Shown one piece after another: positions 1 through 8,277 of a DNA stretch of 64,000 bases (the stretch's first letter is position 1; every line of letters starts with the position of its first letter). Below the pieces are notes generated by a model, which saw only the letters and a program-made list of their open reading frames with translations, was not told the DNA's origin and made no database searches. The DNA comes from Lentimicrobium sp. (lineage in GTDB: Bacteria; Bacteroidota; Bacteroidia; Bacteroidales; Lentimicrobiaceae). Position numbers and translations under genes: made by a program. The stretch spans positions 1 to 64,000 of the forward strand of contig JAMLHF010000014.1 in assembly GCA_023957275.1 (NCBI GenBank), in the 5' to 3' direction.

Positions 1-33
1 GACCGCCTCGATTATGAGACGGCCTCGTTTTTG
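1..33 (+). terminator. Possible rho-independent terminator of a gene left of the window
   Basis: An imperfect hairpin pairs CCGCCTC at 3-9 with GAGACGG at 16-22 (one mismatch). A TTTTTG run follows at 28-33 and the sequence then stays T-rich. The stem may begin before the window edge. It would end a rightward gene that is not visible here. Confidence 0.4.
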
Positions 34-132
34 TTTTATTATCCTGAACCTGCCGCATGAATATTCCGGAAGACCGGCTTCAGTCCATCTGTGCTTGATT
101 TATCTCAGGTTATCCATCCGGAATAAAATAAT

Positions 133-696
133 TCATTTATTATTAAAAGCATTCATGGTATTGGTTGCCCCCGCGGCAATGTAACTTTTTATCATTTCCA
201 CAGCAACGGGAATGCGTTCAATAAACAGCTTTTCTTCTTCGCGTGTAAAACGCCCCAGCACATAATCCACCTGGAACCCCCTGGCAAAGTTGCTGCCGAT
301 GCCTACCCTCAATCGCGGAAAGTTATTATGTCCCAGCGTTTCTATGATGTGGTTCAAGCCGTTGTGGCTTCCGCCGCCGCCTTTGGTTTTGAGGCGGAAA
401 ATACCGGGATCAAGGTCGAGGTCGTCAACGACCACAAGTGAGTTTTCGATGGGGACATTTTCCTGCGTAAGCCAGTAGCGGTATGCCTTACCACTCAGGT
501 TCATGTAAGTAGCGGGTTTAATGATGATCACCGTTTTCCCGCGGTAGCGGGCTTCGGCGCGCGCAGCCAGGCGGTCTGTGGTAAATTTCACCCCCAGATC
601 CTGTGCCAGGGCGTCGGCGATGATGAAACCGATGTTGTGCCGGGTATTGGCATATTCATCACCGATATTTCCAAGTCCGGTTATCAGATACTTCAC
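133..696 (-). CDS. pth: Peptidyl-tRNA hydrolase
   Basis: The enzyme cuts peptidyl-tRNAs released by stalled ribosomes and recycles the tRNA in the cytoplasm. The 187-residue protein is the normal family length. It opens with the family signature GLGNIG-EYANTRHNIGF, which contains Asn10 and the catalytic His20. Further landmarks are YMNLSGKA (Asn66), VVDDLDL (Asp91-92) and GGSHNGL (His111-Asn112). The start codon is GTG; the N-terminal match makes it secure. It lies downstream of prs and rplY on the same strand, a usual Bacteroidota order, but a terminator and a possible promoter of its own lie between rplY and pth. Confidence 0.97.
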   Translation of the reverse strand: MKYLITGLGNIGDEYANTRHNIGFIIADALAQDLGVKFTTDRLAARAEARYRGKTVIIIKPATYMNLSGKAYRYWLTQENVPIENSLVVVDDLDLDPGIFRLKTKGGGGSHNGLNHIIETLGHNNFPRLRVGIGSNFARGFQVDYVLGRFTREEEKLFIERIPVAVEMIKSYIAAGATNTMNAFNNK

Positions 697-772
697 AGTT
701 TATGCGGGTTTAGGCAGGGGCTGACCAGTTTTGGGAAAGCAGCTGAGTTCAGACCTGATTTTGTTCTGAGAT

Positions 773-780
773 CAAAAATA
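773..780 (-). promoter_or_regulatory. Possible promoter -7 box for pth
   Basis: On the minus strand the bases read TATTTTTG, a full match to the Bacteroidota TAnnTTTG element, about 75 bases before the pth start. No convincing TTTG -33 element is seen at the right spacing. A terminator lies upstream, so pth needs a promoter of its own or readthrough. Confidence 0.4.
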
Positions 781-816
781 CTTATTCCGGGATTATGATC
801 TGAAAAACCATCAGAC

Positions 817-858
817 AATAAAAAACAGGAGGCAGTGAACGGTGTCGCCTGCCTCCTG
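817..858 (-). terminator. Rho-independent terminator after rplY
   Basis: A perfect 10-base stem pairs CAGGAGGCAG (826-835) with CTGCCTCCTG (849-858) around a 13-base loop. On the minus strand the stem is followed by TTTTTTATT. It begins 20 bases after the rplY stop codon. Confidence 0.85.
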
Positions 859-877
859 AACAATTGTAATTCTATGA

Positions 878-1447
878 TTATTTTGCGGGAGCTGCCGGCT
901 CAACATTGCGGGTTGACACAACGCTGATGATTACTCCGCTCTTAATATCAAGGAACTCCACGTTTTCCATTTTCAGGTCACCAACTTTAACTGACTGGTT
1001 CAGGTCGAGATTGCTGATGCTTACCTCGATTTCGTCAGGCAGGTGCTGGATCAGCGCTTTGATTTTCAGTTTGCGGAACTTCTTGACCAGTTTACCCCCC
1101 CGCAGAACGCCGGGCGAAGTGCCGGTAACACGGATGGGAACAGAAATGATCACAGGTTTCTGCGGGTCGAGTTCAAGAAAATCAGCGTGCAGGATACTGT
1201 CGCTTACCGGGTGAGACTGAACATCCTGCAGGATGGTCAGATATTCTTTACCGTCAACATTGACGTTGATAAGGTGTGCATTCGGGGTGAAAAGGATGGG
1301 CTTGAAGCTTACTTCATCGGTTGAGAAGTGAACCTGCTCTTTGCCGCCGTAAATTACACAGGGTACTTTACCTGCAGCGCGCTGGGCCTTAGCATCTTTT
1401 TTCCCTACGTTCCCGCGAAGGGAACCGCTCATAGATACTGTTTTCAT
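878..1447 (-). CDS. rplY: 50S ribosomal protein L25/general stress protein Ctc
   Basis: This is a 5S rRNA-binding protein of the large subunit. The 189-residue length indicates the long CTC form: an N-terminal L25 domain (about residues 1-90) followed by the TL5/CTC beta domain (about 95-180). The N-terminus MKTVSMSGSLRGNVGKK and the KVPCVIYGG segment are typical. The tail is rich in Pro and Ala, as is common in this family. The ATG lies 42 bases after the prs stop and no promoter is visible between them, so the two are probably co-transcribed. A strong terminator follows. Confidence 0.96.
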   Translation of the reverse strand: MKTVSMSGSLRGNVGKKDAKAQRAAGKVPCVIYGGKEQVHFSTDEVSFKPILFTPNAHLINVNVDGKEYLTILQDVQSHPVSDSILHADFLELDPQKPVIISVPIRVTGTSPGVLRGGKLVKKFRKLKIKALIQHLPDEIEVSISNLDLNQSVKVGDLKMENVEFLDIKSGVIISVVSTRNVEPAAPAK

Positions 1448-1489
1448 TGTTTAAGATTTAATTGATGATTATTAAAAGTAACCTTATGG

Positions 1490-2425
1490 TTATTCAAATT
1501 TAAAAAGCGTCGAAATTGATTCGTAGTTGTGCACCTTACCAATCACATCAGCCAGTAGTGTTGCCGTGCTGATGACCTTTATCTTCGGGCTTTCGCGCCG
1601 CAGGGGAATGGTATCAGTGACGATGACTTCGGTAAACGGTGAGGCTTCTATCCGCTCAATGGCATTTGCCGAGAGCAGCGGATGGGTACAGAAAGCCCTG
1701 ACACTTGCGGCGCCGTTGTCCATCATCAGTTGGGCTGCCTTGCAGATGGTACCTGCCGTATCGATGATATCATCCACAAGAATGACATCCTTTCCGGTAA
1801 CATCGCCGATCAGCGCCATGGTATCCACCTGATTCGCCTTAGATCGCTGCTTGTAACAAATTACAAAACTGGTATTCAATATCTTGGCATAAGCCGCGGC
1901 CCTGCGGGTACCACCGGTATCAGGGGAGGCCATTACCAGGTTGGGCAGGTTGAGCTGCTTGATAAAGGGCACAAAGATTGAAGAGGCATACAGGTGATCC
2001 ACAGGAACATCAAAAAAGCCCTGAATCTGATCGGCATGCAGATCGATGGTAATAATCCGCTGAACGCCCGCGGCAGTAAGCAGGTTGGCCACCAGTTTGG
2101 CGGCTATCGACACCCTGGGTTTATCCTTCCGGTCCTGCCGTGCAAACCCGAAATAGGGAATTACAGCAATGATATGCCTTGCCGAGGCCCGCTTGGCGGC
2201 ATCGATCATCAGCAGAAGTTCAAAAAGATTGTCGCTTGGCGCAAAGGTCGATTGTACAATGAACAGGTCGTTTCCACGCACATTTTCTTCGAAGGAGGGT
2301 TGAAATTCACCATCCGAAAAATCCGTTATCAGGACATCACCAAGCTTCTTTCCGTAGCTGACGGCTATCTTTTCGGCCAGGTAACGGGTGGCTCTGCCCG
2401 AGAAAATGTTAACCACTGTGGCCAT
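1490..2425 (-). CDS. prs: Ribose-phosphate pyrophosphokinase (PRPP synthetase)
   Basis: The enzyme transfers pyrophosphate from ATP to ribose 5-phosphate to make PRPP for purine, pyrimidine, His, Trp and NAD synthesis. The 311-residue protein has the class I layout. FGFARQDRK lies near residues 92-100, the catalytic segment TIDLHADQIQGFF near 124-136, and the PRPP-binding loop VILVDDIIDTAGT near 213-225. It begins with ATG and is the first gene of the leftward prs-rplY unit, with a TAnnTTTG element about 50 bases upstream. It is divergent from queA. Confidence 0.97.
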   Translation of the reverse strand: MATVVNIFSGRATRYLAEKIAVSYGKKLGDVLITDFSDGEFQPSFEENVRGNDLFIVQSTFAPSDNLFELLLMIDAAKRASARHIIAVIPYFGFARQDRKDKPRVSIAAKLVANLLTAAGVQRIITIDLHADQIQGFFDVPVDHLYASSIFVPFIKQLNLPNLVMASPDTGGTRRAAAYAKILNTSFVICYKQRSKANQVDTMALIGDVTGKDVILVDDIIDTAGTICKAAQLMMDNGAASVRAFCTHPLLSANAIERIEASPFTEVIVTDTIPLRRESPKIKVISTATLLADVIGKVHNYESISTLFKFE

Positions 2426-2471
2426 TTCAGATGTGCTAATAGAGGTTGAACGATCCGGTTTTAAGGGCGCA

Positions 2472-2479
2472 AAATTATA
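2472..2479 (-). promoter_or_regulatory. Promoter -7 box for prs
   Basis: The minus strand reads TAATTTTG, a full TAnnTTTG match, about 47 bases before the prs start. The -33 element is not clear. Confidence 0.55.
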
Positions 2480-2540
2480 ATTTTTTTTGAAGGTTGATGT
2501 AATGATTTTAACAAATGTTAAAAATAAACCTTCTAAACCC

Positions 2541-2571
2541 TTGATTTTTCGGCAAATTAGTATTACTTTTG
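2541..2571 (+). promoter_or_regulatory. Bacteroidota promoter upstream of queA
   Basis: TTG at 2541-2543, a 20-base spacer and TACTTTTG at 2564-2571 match the -33/-7 consensus. Transcription would begin near 2577 and leave a leader of about 170 bases before queA. Confidence 0.65.
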
Positions 2572-2746
2572 CACCCCTTTTGAGGCGTGCGGCAAGGCGA
2601 GTGGGGAGCAGACAATATCAGGGATAAGAAACCCGTTACGAATGATGTCCGTGCAAACATACAACTTTTTTTGAATCGGTGGCTAATATAATGGCTATTC
2701 ACTCATCTTCCTGAAGTGGATAGCTCTAAACATAAAACTTTAAAGA

Positions 2747-3802
2747 ATGAAACTCTCGCAATTTCGCTATCAACTGCCCAATGATCTGATTGCAAGGCAA
2801 CCGGTCGATAACCGGGACAAATCGCGGCTTATGGTACTGAACCGCAAAACCAAAACCATTGAACACAGGATGTTCACTGATATTCTGGAATATTTTGGAG
2901 ATGGCGATGCATTCATTATTAACGATACCAAGGTGTTCCCGGCGCTGCTAACCGGTGAGAAGGAAAAAACCGGAGCCAAGATCACCGTATTTCTCCTCAG
3001 GGAGCTCAACGCGGAAGCCCGTTTATGGGATGTTCTGGTTGATCCGGCAAGAAAAATCCGCATCGGCAACAAGTTGTATTTCGGTGACGATGACTCCCTG
3101 GTTGCTGAAGTGATAGATAACACTACTTCGCGGGGACGCACCCTCCGGTTCCTGTTCGACGGCCCCTATGATGAATTCAAGAAAACCATCGAAAGCCTGG
3201 GCAAAACCCCGCTTCCGGAGGAGCTGCAGGCCATTCGCGAAATCGTTCCAGAGGACAAGGAATGGTACCAGACCATATACGCAGCCAAAGAAGGCGCCGT
3301 TGCCGCTCCCACCGCAGGGCTGCATTTCAGCCGGGAACTTATGAAACGCCTGGAACTCAAAGGAGCCTCATTCGCTTCGGTTACCCTTCACGCCGGTGTA
3401 GGGAATTTCAGGGCCATCGATGTGGAAGATCTCACCAAACATAAGATGGACTCCGAAGAACTGATCATCGAGGAAGAAGCCGTCCGCATCGTTAACAAAG
3501 CCAAAGAAAACCGTAAACAGGTATGCGTAGTCGGCACTACCACGATGAAAGCCGTAGAATCATCGGTTACCATTTCGGGGATGTTGAAACCTTTCAAAGG
3601 ATGGTCTAACAAATTTATTTTCCCTCCTTACGAATTCAGTATTCCCACCTGTATGGTCACCAATTTTCATCTGCCGCAATCACCCATGCTGATGATGACG
3701 GCCGCTTTCGCCGATTTTGATTTCCTGATGAAAGCATATAAAGAAGCCATCAACGAAAAATACCGCTTTTTTACCTATGGCGATGCCATGCTGATTTTGT
3801 AA
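2747..3802 (+). CDS. queA: S-adenosylmethionine:tRNA ribosyltransferase-isomerase
   Basis: QueA moves the ribosyl part of S-adenosylmethionine to preQ1-modified tRNA to form epoxyqueuosine. The 351-residue protein is full length. It opens with a standard QueA N-terminus ([17 protein letters not shown]), has the conserved [13 protein letters not shown] block near residues 181-193, [12 protein letters not shown] near 217-228, and [12 protein letters not shown] near 304-315. It starts at ATG after an A-rich leader and is a single-gene unit ended by a clear hairpin terminator. No other queuosine gene is in the window. Confidence 0.96.
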   Translation: MKLSQFRYQLPNDLIARQPVDNRDKSRLMVLNRKTKTIEHRMFTDILEYFGDGDAFIINDTKVFPALLTGEKEKTGAKITVFLLRELNAEARLWDVLVDPARKIRIGNKLYFGDDDSLVAEVIDNTTSRGRTLRFLFDGPYDEFKKTIESLGKTPLPEELQAIREIVPEDKEWYQTIYAAKEGAVAAPTAGLHFSRELMKRLELKGASFASVTLHAGVGNFRAIDVEDLTKHKMDSEELIIEEEAVRIVNKAKENRKQVCVVGTTTMKAVESSVTISGMLKPFKGWSNKFIFPPYEFSIPTCMVTNFHLPQSPMLMMTAAFADFDFLMKAYKEAINEKYRFFTYGDAMLIL

Positions 3803-3822
3803 ACCCACGGAGAAAATACCCG

Positions 3823-3867
3823 AAAGGCTGTCACTGAAGGAAATAAAACTTCAATGCCAGCCTTTTT
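3823..3867 (+). terminator. Terminator after queA
   Basis: AAAGGCTG (3823-3830) pairs with CAGCCTTT (3858-3865). Inside it TGAAG (3835-3839) pairs with CTTCA (3849-3853). A TTTTTCTTTCT tract follows. The structure begins about 20 bases after the queA stop. Confidence 0.8.
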
Positions 3868-3902
3868 CTTTCTGCATTAACCGTCTGTATTTTGAAAGAC
3901 CG

Positions 3903-3934
3903 TTTGCAAATCAGCGGTTTTCTGTGTAGGTTTG
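3903..3934 (+). promoter_or_regulatory. Promoter of ispD
   Basis: TTTG at 3903-3906, an exact 20-base spacer and TAGGTTTG at 3927-3934 form a consensus Bacteroidota promoter. The ispD GTG lies only 18 bases after the -7 box, so the transcript would have a leader of about ten bases. Confidence 0.8.
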
Positions 3935-3951
3935 TTTAAAAATTCCGAGTT

Positions 3952-4665
3952 GTGGAGCGTTTCGTAATCATTGTAGCCGGCGGTTCAGGGCAAAGAATGG
4001 GAACCGGAATCCCCAAGCAGTTTCTACCTTTATGCGGCAGACCATTGTTGATGCATACCATGGAGGCCTTTCAGCGTTACGATGCAAAAACCGGCGTGGT
4101 GCTGGTACTTCCTGCAGGACAGGCTAAGCAATGGAAAGACCTGTGCTCCCTTCACGGATTCATGCTTGCTCATCAGCTGGCAGAGGGAGGCGAAACCCGC
4201 GGACATTCTGTGCGCAGCGGACTGAATGCCATAGCCGCCACAGAGGGTGTTGTGGCCGTGCATGATGGCGTCAGACCGCTGGTAAGTCAGGAGACAATTG
4301 CCAGGGGATTTGCCCTTGCCGAAAGCGGGAAAAATGCTGTCCCGGGGCTACCCCTCGCCGACTCGCTGAGAATCACCAACGGGAACAAAAGCCGGCCCCT
4401 CGACCGGACTTTGGTAAGGCGTATACAAACCCCGCAGTGCTTCCCCCTGCATATTTTGCGCGAAGCATACCGGCATCCCCGGTTTATGGACTTTACTGAT
4501 GACGCCCAGCTGGTTGAAACCACAGGCAATGCCATTACCCTTTATGAAGGCAATGCCGAAAACATAAAAATCACCACACCCTTTGATCTGAAACTGGCCG
4601 GACTACTGGCAGGTGAAATAACCCTTGATATATTGAGTCAACAAAACAGGGACAACAATGAATGA
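3952..4665 (+). CDS. ispD: 2-C-methyl-D-erythritol 4-phosphate cytidylyltransferase
   Basis: IspD joins CTP and MEP to make CDP-ME in the non-mevalonate isoprenoid pathway; dxs of the same pathway is at 12.6 kb. The 237-residue protein has the CTP-binding loop AGGSGQRMGTGIPKQF (about residues 9-24), VHDGVRPLVS, LVRRIQTPQCF and TDDAQLVE. The start is GTG: it gives the canonical N-terminus MERFVIIVAGG, and the next ATG would remove the nucleotide-binding loop. The 3' end overlaps the next gene by eight bases, which indicates coupled translation. Confidence 0.95.
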   Translation: MERFVIIVAGGSGQRMGTGIPKQFLPLCGRPLLMHTMEAFQRYDAKTGVVLVLPAGQAKQWKDLCSLHGFMLAHQLAEGGETRGHSVRSGLNAIAATEGVVAVHDGVRPLVSQETIARGFALAESGKNAVPGLPLADSLRITNGNKSRPLDRTLVRRIQTPQCFPLHILREAYRHPRFMDFTDDAQLVETTGNAITLYEGNAENIKITTPFDLKLAGLLAGEITLDILSQQNRDNNE

Positions 4666-5533
4666 AGAAGGACGGAAACTTGCCAATTCCGAAGGATGGC
4701 TTTCCATTTTCGGAAACATCCTGTTGTTTGTCCTGAAATTCTGGGCCGGGATTGTATCAGGATCTATCGCCATCATTGCGGATGCCTGGCATACTTTGTC
4801 CGATTCGCTGACCTCTGTGGTGGTGCTGGCCGGGGTTAAATTATCGTCACGCCCGGCCGATCGCGAACACCCCTTCGGACATGGCAGGGCCGAGCTGATT
4901 GCCGCCCTGATTATCGGCGTATTGCTGAGCGTGGTGGCGTTCAATTTTGTGGTGGAGGGGGTACAGCGGCTCCGCGACCGTCAGGCAGTTCATTACGGCA
5001 CCTTTGCCATTGCCGTGACAGCATTTTCCATCCTGGCCAAGGAAGCCATGGCCCGCTATGCCTTCTGGGTTGCCAAACGTTCAGCTTCACGTTCGGTAAG
5101 AGCCGATGCCTGGCACCACCGCTCCGATGCTATATCCTCCATAGTAATTCTGGCAGGGATATTCGCAGGTAAACACCTGTGGTGGATTGATGGTGTGCTG
5201 GGGATTATAGTGGCATTGCTGATTTTTTATGCAGCTTATGATATCCTCCGCGACGCCATGAATACAATGCTGGGCGAACAACCAGAGCCTGAGCTTATCT
5301 CACAGATTGCAGAAATATGCCACAATGAGAGTATGCTTGAGCTTCATCCACACCATATCCATGTGCACCGTTACGGCGAGCACACTGAACTGACCATGCA
5401 CATCAGGCTGCCCGATAACATGACCCTGTTTGATGCCCATGAAATCGCCACCCGCATTGAATTGCGGCTGAAAAATGACTTCGGCGTAATTTCCACCATT
5501 CATATGGAGCCTGAAGGTCTTACCCACCCCTGA
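4658..5533 (+). CDS. Cation diffusion facilitator (Zn/Fe/Mn-type exporter)
   Basis: This is a proton-coupled exporter of divalent metals in the inner membrane. The 291-residue protein has about six membrane helices in the first 200 residues. Metal-site motifs are DAWHTLSDS (Asp42, His45, Asp49) in helix 2 and DAWHHRSDA (about 150-158) in helix 5. A cytoplasmic domain (about 205-291) has His-rich LHPHHIHVHRYGEH and ends in STIHMEPE, as is usual in CDF proteins. HxxxD in both helices is compatible with zinc, but the metal cannot be fixed. The start overlaps ispD by eight bases; the end overlaps the convergent glycosyltransferase gene by 14 bases. Confidence 0.93.
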   Translation: MNEEGRKLANSEGWLSIFGNILLFVLKFWAGIVSGSIAIIADAWHTLSDSLTSVVVLAGVKLSSRPADREHPFGHGRAELIAALIIGVLLSVVAFNFVVEGVQRLRDRQAVHYGTFAIAVTAFSILAKEAMARYAFWVAKRSASRSVRADAWHHRSDAISSIVILAGIFAGKHLWWIDGVLGIIVALLIFYAAYDILRDAMNTMLGEQPEPELISQIAEICHNESMLELHPHHIHVHRYGEHTELTMHIRLPDNMTLFDAHEIATRIELRLKNDFGVISTIHMEPEGLTHP

Positions 5534-6656
5534 CGCGGCGATCCTTCCACCGCGCCGGCACCACCTGTCCGGCAAGTGCCACCAGCGTTGTGTAAAAAGC
5601 CACCAGCGGCTCGGACGGAACAACCAGCCACAGAAGTCCCGGCTTCTGTGCAAATCTGGCAAAACCAGTAAGCACCATCAGATCTGCGAATATTTTTACA
5701 AGGTAAACCAGTAAAAACCACATCAGAAACCGGGGTGTAAAAAGGCCTGCAACCAGGCTGAATACCAGCATCGCATTCATAAAAAAAACAATCATTGCCG
5801 AAAGAATCAGCGGGAAATTCCTGTAGGCCCTGCTTTTTGAAGCCCACCGCAGGCGCTGGTTAATAAAACCAACCGGAGTTCCTGCCGGCCTGGTGAACAC
5901 CAGGGCATCCCGGCACCGGGCAAAGGCGATTTTATCGCTGCCGAACCTGTTAAGCATGGAAAGCATCAGAAACACGTCATCTCCCGATGCAATTTGCTGC
6001 CGAAGGGCATCACCCTGTAACGACCGGTATGCTTCCATTGAAAATCCCAGATTAGCACCATTGCACATCAGGGGAAATCCAGCCCCGATGGATCCTGCTC
6101 CGGAAGCCACCAGCGACATAAATTCGAGATCCTGCAGTTGCTGAAAGAGGCCGGCCGGATCTTTAAAAGTCACAGGACCTGAGACAAAAACCGCCTGCCG
6201 CCCTTCCATTACCGATACCATGGCAGCAATCCAACCAGGTGAAACTTCGCAATCGGCATCGGTGGTCAATATGTAAACTCCACGGGCCTGTTGCAGCGCC
6301 AACGCAATGGCCGCCTTTTTCCCGGTTTGTCCGGTTTGGCGGATCAGGTGAAGGTCAACTTCCGTATTCTGCCTGATAAATCCTTCAACGGTGGCAGCAG
6401 TCTGATCTGTGGAATAGTCATCCACCACCAGCACTTCAAATCTGTTGCGCGGGTAATGCTGATCCGCAAGGCTTTGCAGACACAGTCCTATATTATCGGC
6501 TTCATTTCTGGCAGCAATGATCACACTAACCCTGGCCGTTTGCTTTATTGGCGGGCATCTCCCCAGCTGCGACCAACCCTTGACAAGCAAGGCCATCAGA
6601 AGCACGTAAGCAGCGGCTATCAGCAACGGAATCAATATATGCGCGAAAGCAATCAT
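5520..6656 (-). CDS. Family 2 glycosyltransferase with C-terminal membrane helices
   Basis: This is a predicted membrane-anchored glycosyltransferase. The 378-residue protein has an N-terminal helix (about 5-27), a GT-A domain starting at VSVIIAARNEADNIGLCL, the nucleotide-sugar Asp in VVDDYSTD (about 78-85), a TTDADCE motif (about 130-136) and the acceptor-side QRLRW. Two or three helices follow from about residue 285. Processive enzymes share this plan, but the sugar and acceptor cannot be told. It starts four bases after the stop of the UPF0104-type gene, so the two form an operon. Pairing of a GT2 with such a membrane protein suggests glycolipid or envelope synthesis; this is inference. 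Confidence 0.88.
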   Translation of the reverse strand: MIAFAHILIPLLIAAAYVLLMALLVKGWSQLGRCPPIKQTARVSVIIAARNEADNIGLCLQSLADQHYPRNRFEVLVVDDYSTDQTAATVEGFIRQNTEVDLHLIRQTGQTGKKAAIALALQQARGVYILTTDADCEVSPGWIAAMVSVMEGRQAVFVSGPVTFKDPAGLFQQLQDLEFMSLVASGAGSIGAGFPLMCNGANLGFSMEAYRSLQGDALRQQIASGDDVFLMLSMLNRFGSDKIAFARCRDALVFTRPAGTPVGFINQRLRWASKSRAYRNFPLILSAMIVFFMNAMLVFSLVAGLFTPRFLMWFLLVYLVKIFADLMVLTGFARFAQKPGLLWLVVPSEPLVAFYTTLVALAGQVVPARWKDRRVRGG

Positions 6657-6660
6657 AAGC

Positions 6661-7665
6661 TCAGGATTTTCTGATGATGCTGATCTTTCTGATAAACAAT
6701 GCCCCGAACAAGGCCGGCAGGGCCAGATTGATCATCCAGATCATGGTGGAAGCCGAAAGAATGGATGCAGCAACATCGCCCCGGCTGCCAAAGAACATTC
6801 CGATAAAATAGATGGAAACCGACCCTCTGATGCCCAGGTCGGCCAGCGCTACCGTAGGGATGGCCGCCATCACAAAATAGGTAACGGAGATCAGCATCAT
6901 GGCCTGCGGATAAGGAATGTTCAGCCCGAAAGCCCTTAGCAGCAGATAAAACTGCGCGGAAAAAACAAGGTACCTCAGGGCGCTCAACAGCAGCACACCA
7001 CCCAGGGTCCGCCTGCCAACCCTTTCTATAACGATCAGGTACAAATTCATACGCCTCCATTTCGGCCGGATAAGTTTATCGAGGCGTGCGGTTATTACCG
7101 GGACTTTCAGAAAGAACAGAATCAGCAACAAGGAAAAAAGCAGGATAAAGATCACCAGTCCGGCATACAGATAATCCTGCCATCCTTCGCTGAATCCCGC
7201 ATATTGGGGAATAAAAAACAGCAGGGCGATCATGCCTGCCACAAGGGTAACGATCAGCTGGCTGATGCTGCCCGCAATGGTGAGCAGGGCGCTTTTGATG
7301 CGGTTAGCCCTCAGGGTAAATATGCGACCCAGAAACTCGCCCACCCGGTTGGGGGTGAACAGGCTGAAAGTAATGCCCGCCAGCACAGACCGGAAAGCGG
7401 AAGGGAGGGAGACCGGTTCCAGATAACTGATCAGTGAGCGCCATTTCACCGTTTCGAGCAGCCAGTTCAGCGGCATCATCAGCAAAACGGCCAGCAACAG
7501 CAATCGAAAACTGCCTGCCTGAAGGTTTAAGGCAAGTTGTTGCCTGAATTGCGCAAAATCGGCCTGCACAAACACCTGCCGGTATATAAACCAGCAGGAT
7601 GCCGCAACAATCAGTATGCGGGCCGTGCTATTGAGTGTTTTCTTTACCTTTGCTGAAAGTTTCAT
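6661..7665 (-). CDS. Lysylphosphatidylglycerol synthase-like transmembrane protein (UPF0104 type)
   Basis: The 334-residue protein has about eight hydrophobic segments and no soluble catalytic domain, so it matches the membrane half of MprF-type proteins (LPG synthase TM family). Recognisable family segments include LNWLLETVKWRSLI near residues 68-81 and FSLFTPNRVGEFLGR near 96-110. Stand-alone members occur beside glycosyltransferases and are thought to handle lipids or flip lipid-linked products; function is not established. The ATG is only 20 bases from the ruvC start on the other strand. Confidence 0.82.
   Translation of the reverse strand: MKLSAKVKKTLNSTARILIVAASCWFIYRQVFVQADFAQFRQQLALNLQAGSFRLLLLAVLLMMPLNWLLETVKWRSLISYLEPVSLPSAFRSVLAGITFSLFTPNRVGEFLGRIFTLRANRIKSALLTIAGSISQLIVTLVAGMIALLFFIPQYAGFSEGWQDYLYAGLVIFILLFSLLLILFFLKVPVITARLDKLIRPKWRRMNLYLIVIERVGRRTLGGVLLLSALRYLVFSAQFYLLLRAFGLNIPYPQAMMLISVTYFVMAAIPTVALADLGIRGSVSIYFIGMFFGSRGDVAASILSASTMIWMINLALPALFGALFIRKISIIRKS
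7645..7652 (+). promoter_or_regulatory. Possible -7 box for ruvC
   Basis: TACCTTTG is a full TAnnTTTG match about 34 bases before the ruvC ATG. It lies within the first codons of the divergent membrane-protein gene. No good -33 element is seen. Confidence 0.4.
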
Positions 7666-7685
7666 TGCACTATAGTATCCGATTC

Positions 7686-8243
7686 ATGGCAGGCGAACGC
7701 ATCATCCTCGGCATTGACCCCGGCACCCAGGTTATGGGTTACGGTTTAATCGCCGATAAAGGTAAGAAAATAGAGCTGATCGCCCTGGATGTGTTTAAGT
7801 TCGTCTCAAAAGAATCGCAGGCGCTGAGGCTGAAAAAGATATTCAGCGCGGTGCTCGGACTTATCGACAAGTACCACCCGGATGAACTGGCCATTGAAGC
7901 CCCTTTTTACGGTAAAAATGTGCAGTCGATGCTGAAACTCGGGCGTGCGCAGGGGGTAGCCATGGCCGCGGCCCTTTACCGCGACATACCCATATTTGAA
8001 TACTCTCCCCGCAAAATCAAACAATCCATCACCGGAAACGGCAGTTCCTCAAAAGAACAGGTTGCCGGAATGCTCGGCCACCTGGTAGCCCTGGGAGATG
8101 AGCCTAAAATGCTGGATGCCACCGACGCCGTGGCGGTTGCAGTTTGTCATTACTACCAGGGCAAAGCCGAGACGCAGGGAAAAAACTATTCAGGCTGGAA
8201 AAGCTTTCTGGAGCAAAACCCCGGAAGAATTGCCAAAAAGTAG
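7686..8243 (+). CDS. ruvC: Crossover junction endodeoxyribonuclease RuvC
   Basis: RuvC resolves Holliday junctions as a dimer with RuvAB. The 185-residue product is the usual size. The first catalytic Asp is Asp11 in ILGIDPGTQVMGYG, a Glu lies in ELAIEAPF (about residue 70), and the final acidic pair is in MLDATDAVAVAVCHY (about 143-146). The frame stays open upstream to 7635, but ATG 7686 gives the standard N-terminus and avoids overlap with the divergent gene. Confidence 0.96.
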   Translation: MAGERIILGIDPGTQVMGYGLIADKGKKIELIALDVFKFVSKESQALRLKKIFSAVLGLIDKYHPDELAIEAPFYGKNVQSMLKLGRAQGVAMAAALYRDIPIFEYSPRKIKQSITGNGSSSKEQVAGMLGHLVALGDEPKMLDATDAVAVAVCHYYQGKAETQGKNYSGWKSFLEQNPGRIAKK

Positions 8244-8262
8244 AAAACCCGGGCACAGCCCG
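8242..8262 (-). terminator. Possible terminator of the histidine kinase gene
   Basis: CGGGC (8250-8254) pairs with GCCCG (8258-8262) around three bases. On the minus strand it is followed by GGTTTTC. It sits in the 34-base gap between convergent ruvC and the kinase gene. The stem is short. Confidence 0.4.
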
Positions 8263-8277
8263 CAACCTGCAATCCGT

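Larger units (their letters stand above)
2426..2746. other. Divergent intergenic region between prs and queA
   Basis: This 321-base region has no convincing gene. It holds a leftward promoter element for prs near 2472 and a rightward promoter near 2541-2571. About 170 bases lie between the rightward start site and queA, and that leader contains a T7 run near 2665-2672. I do not recognise a known riboswitch or small RNA in it. Confidence 0.6.
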
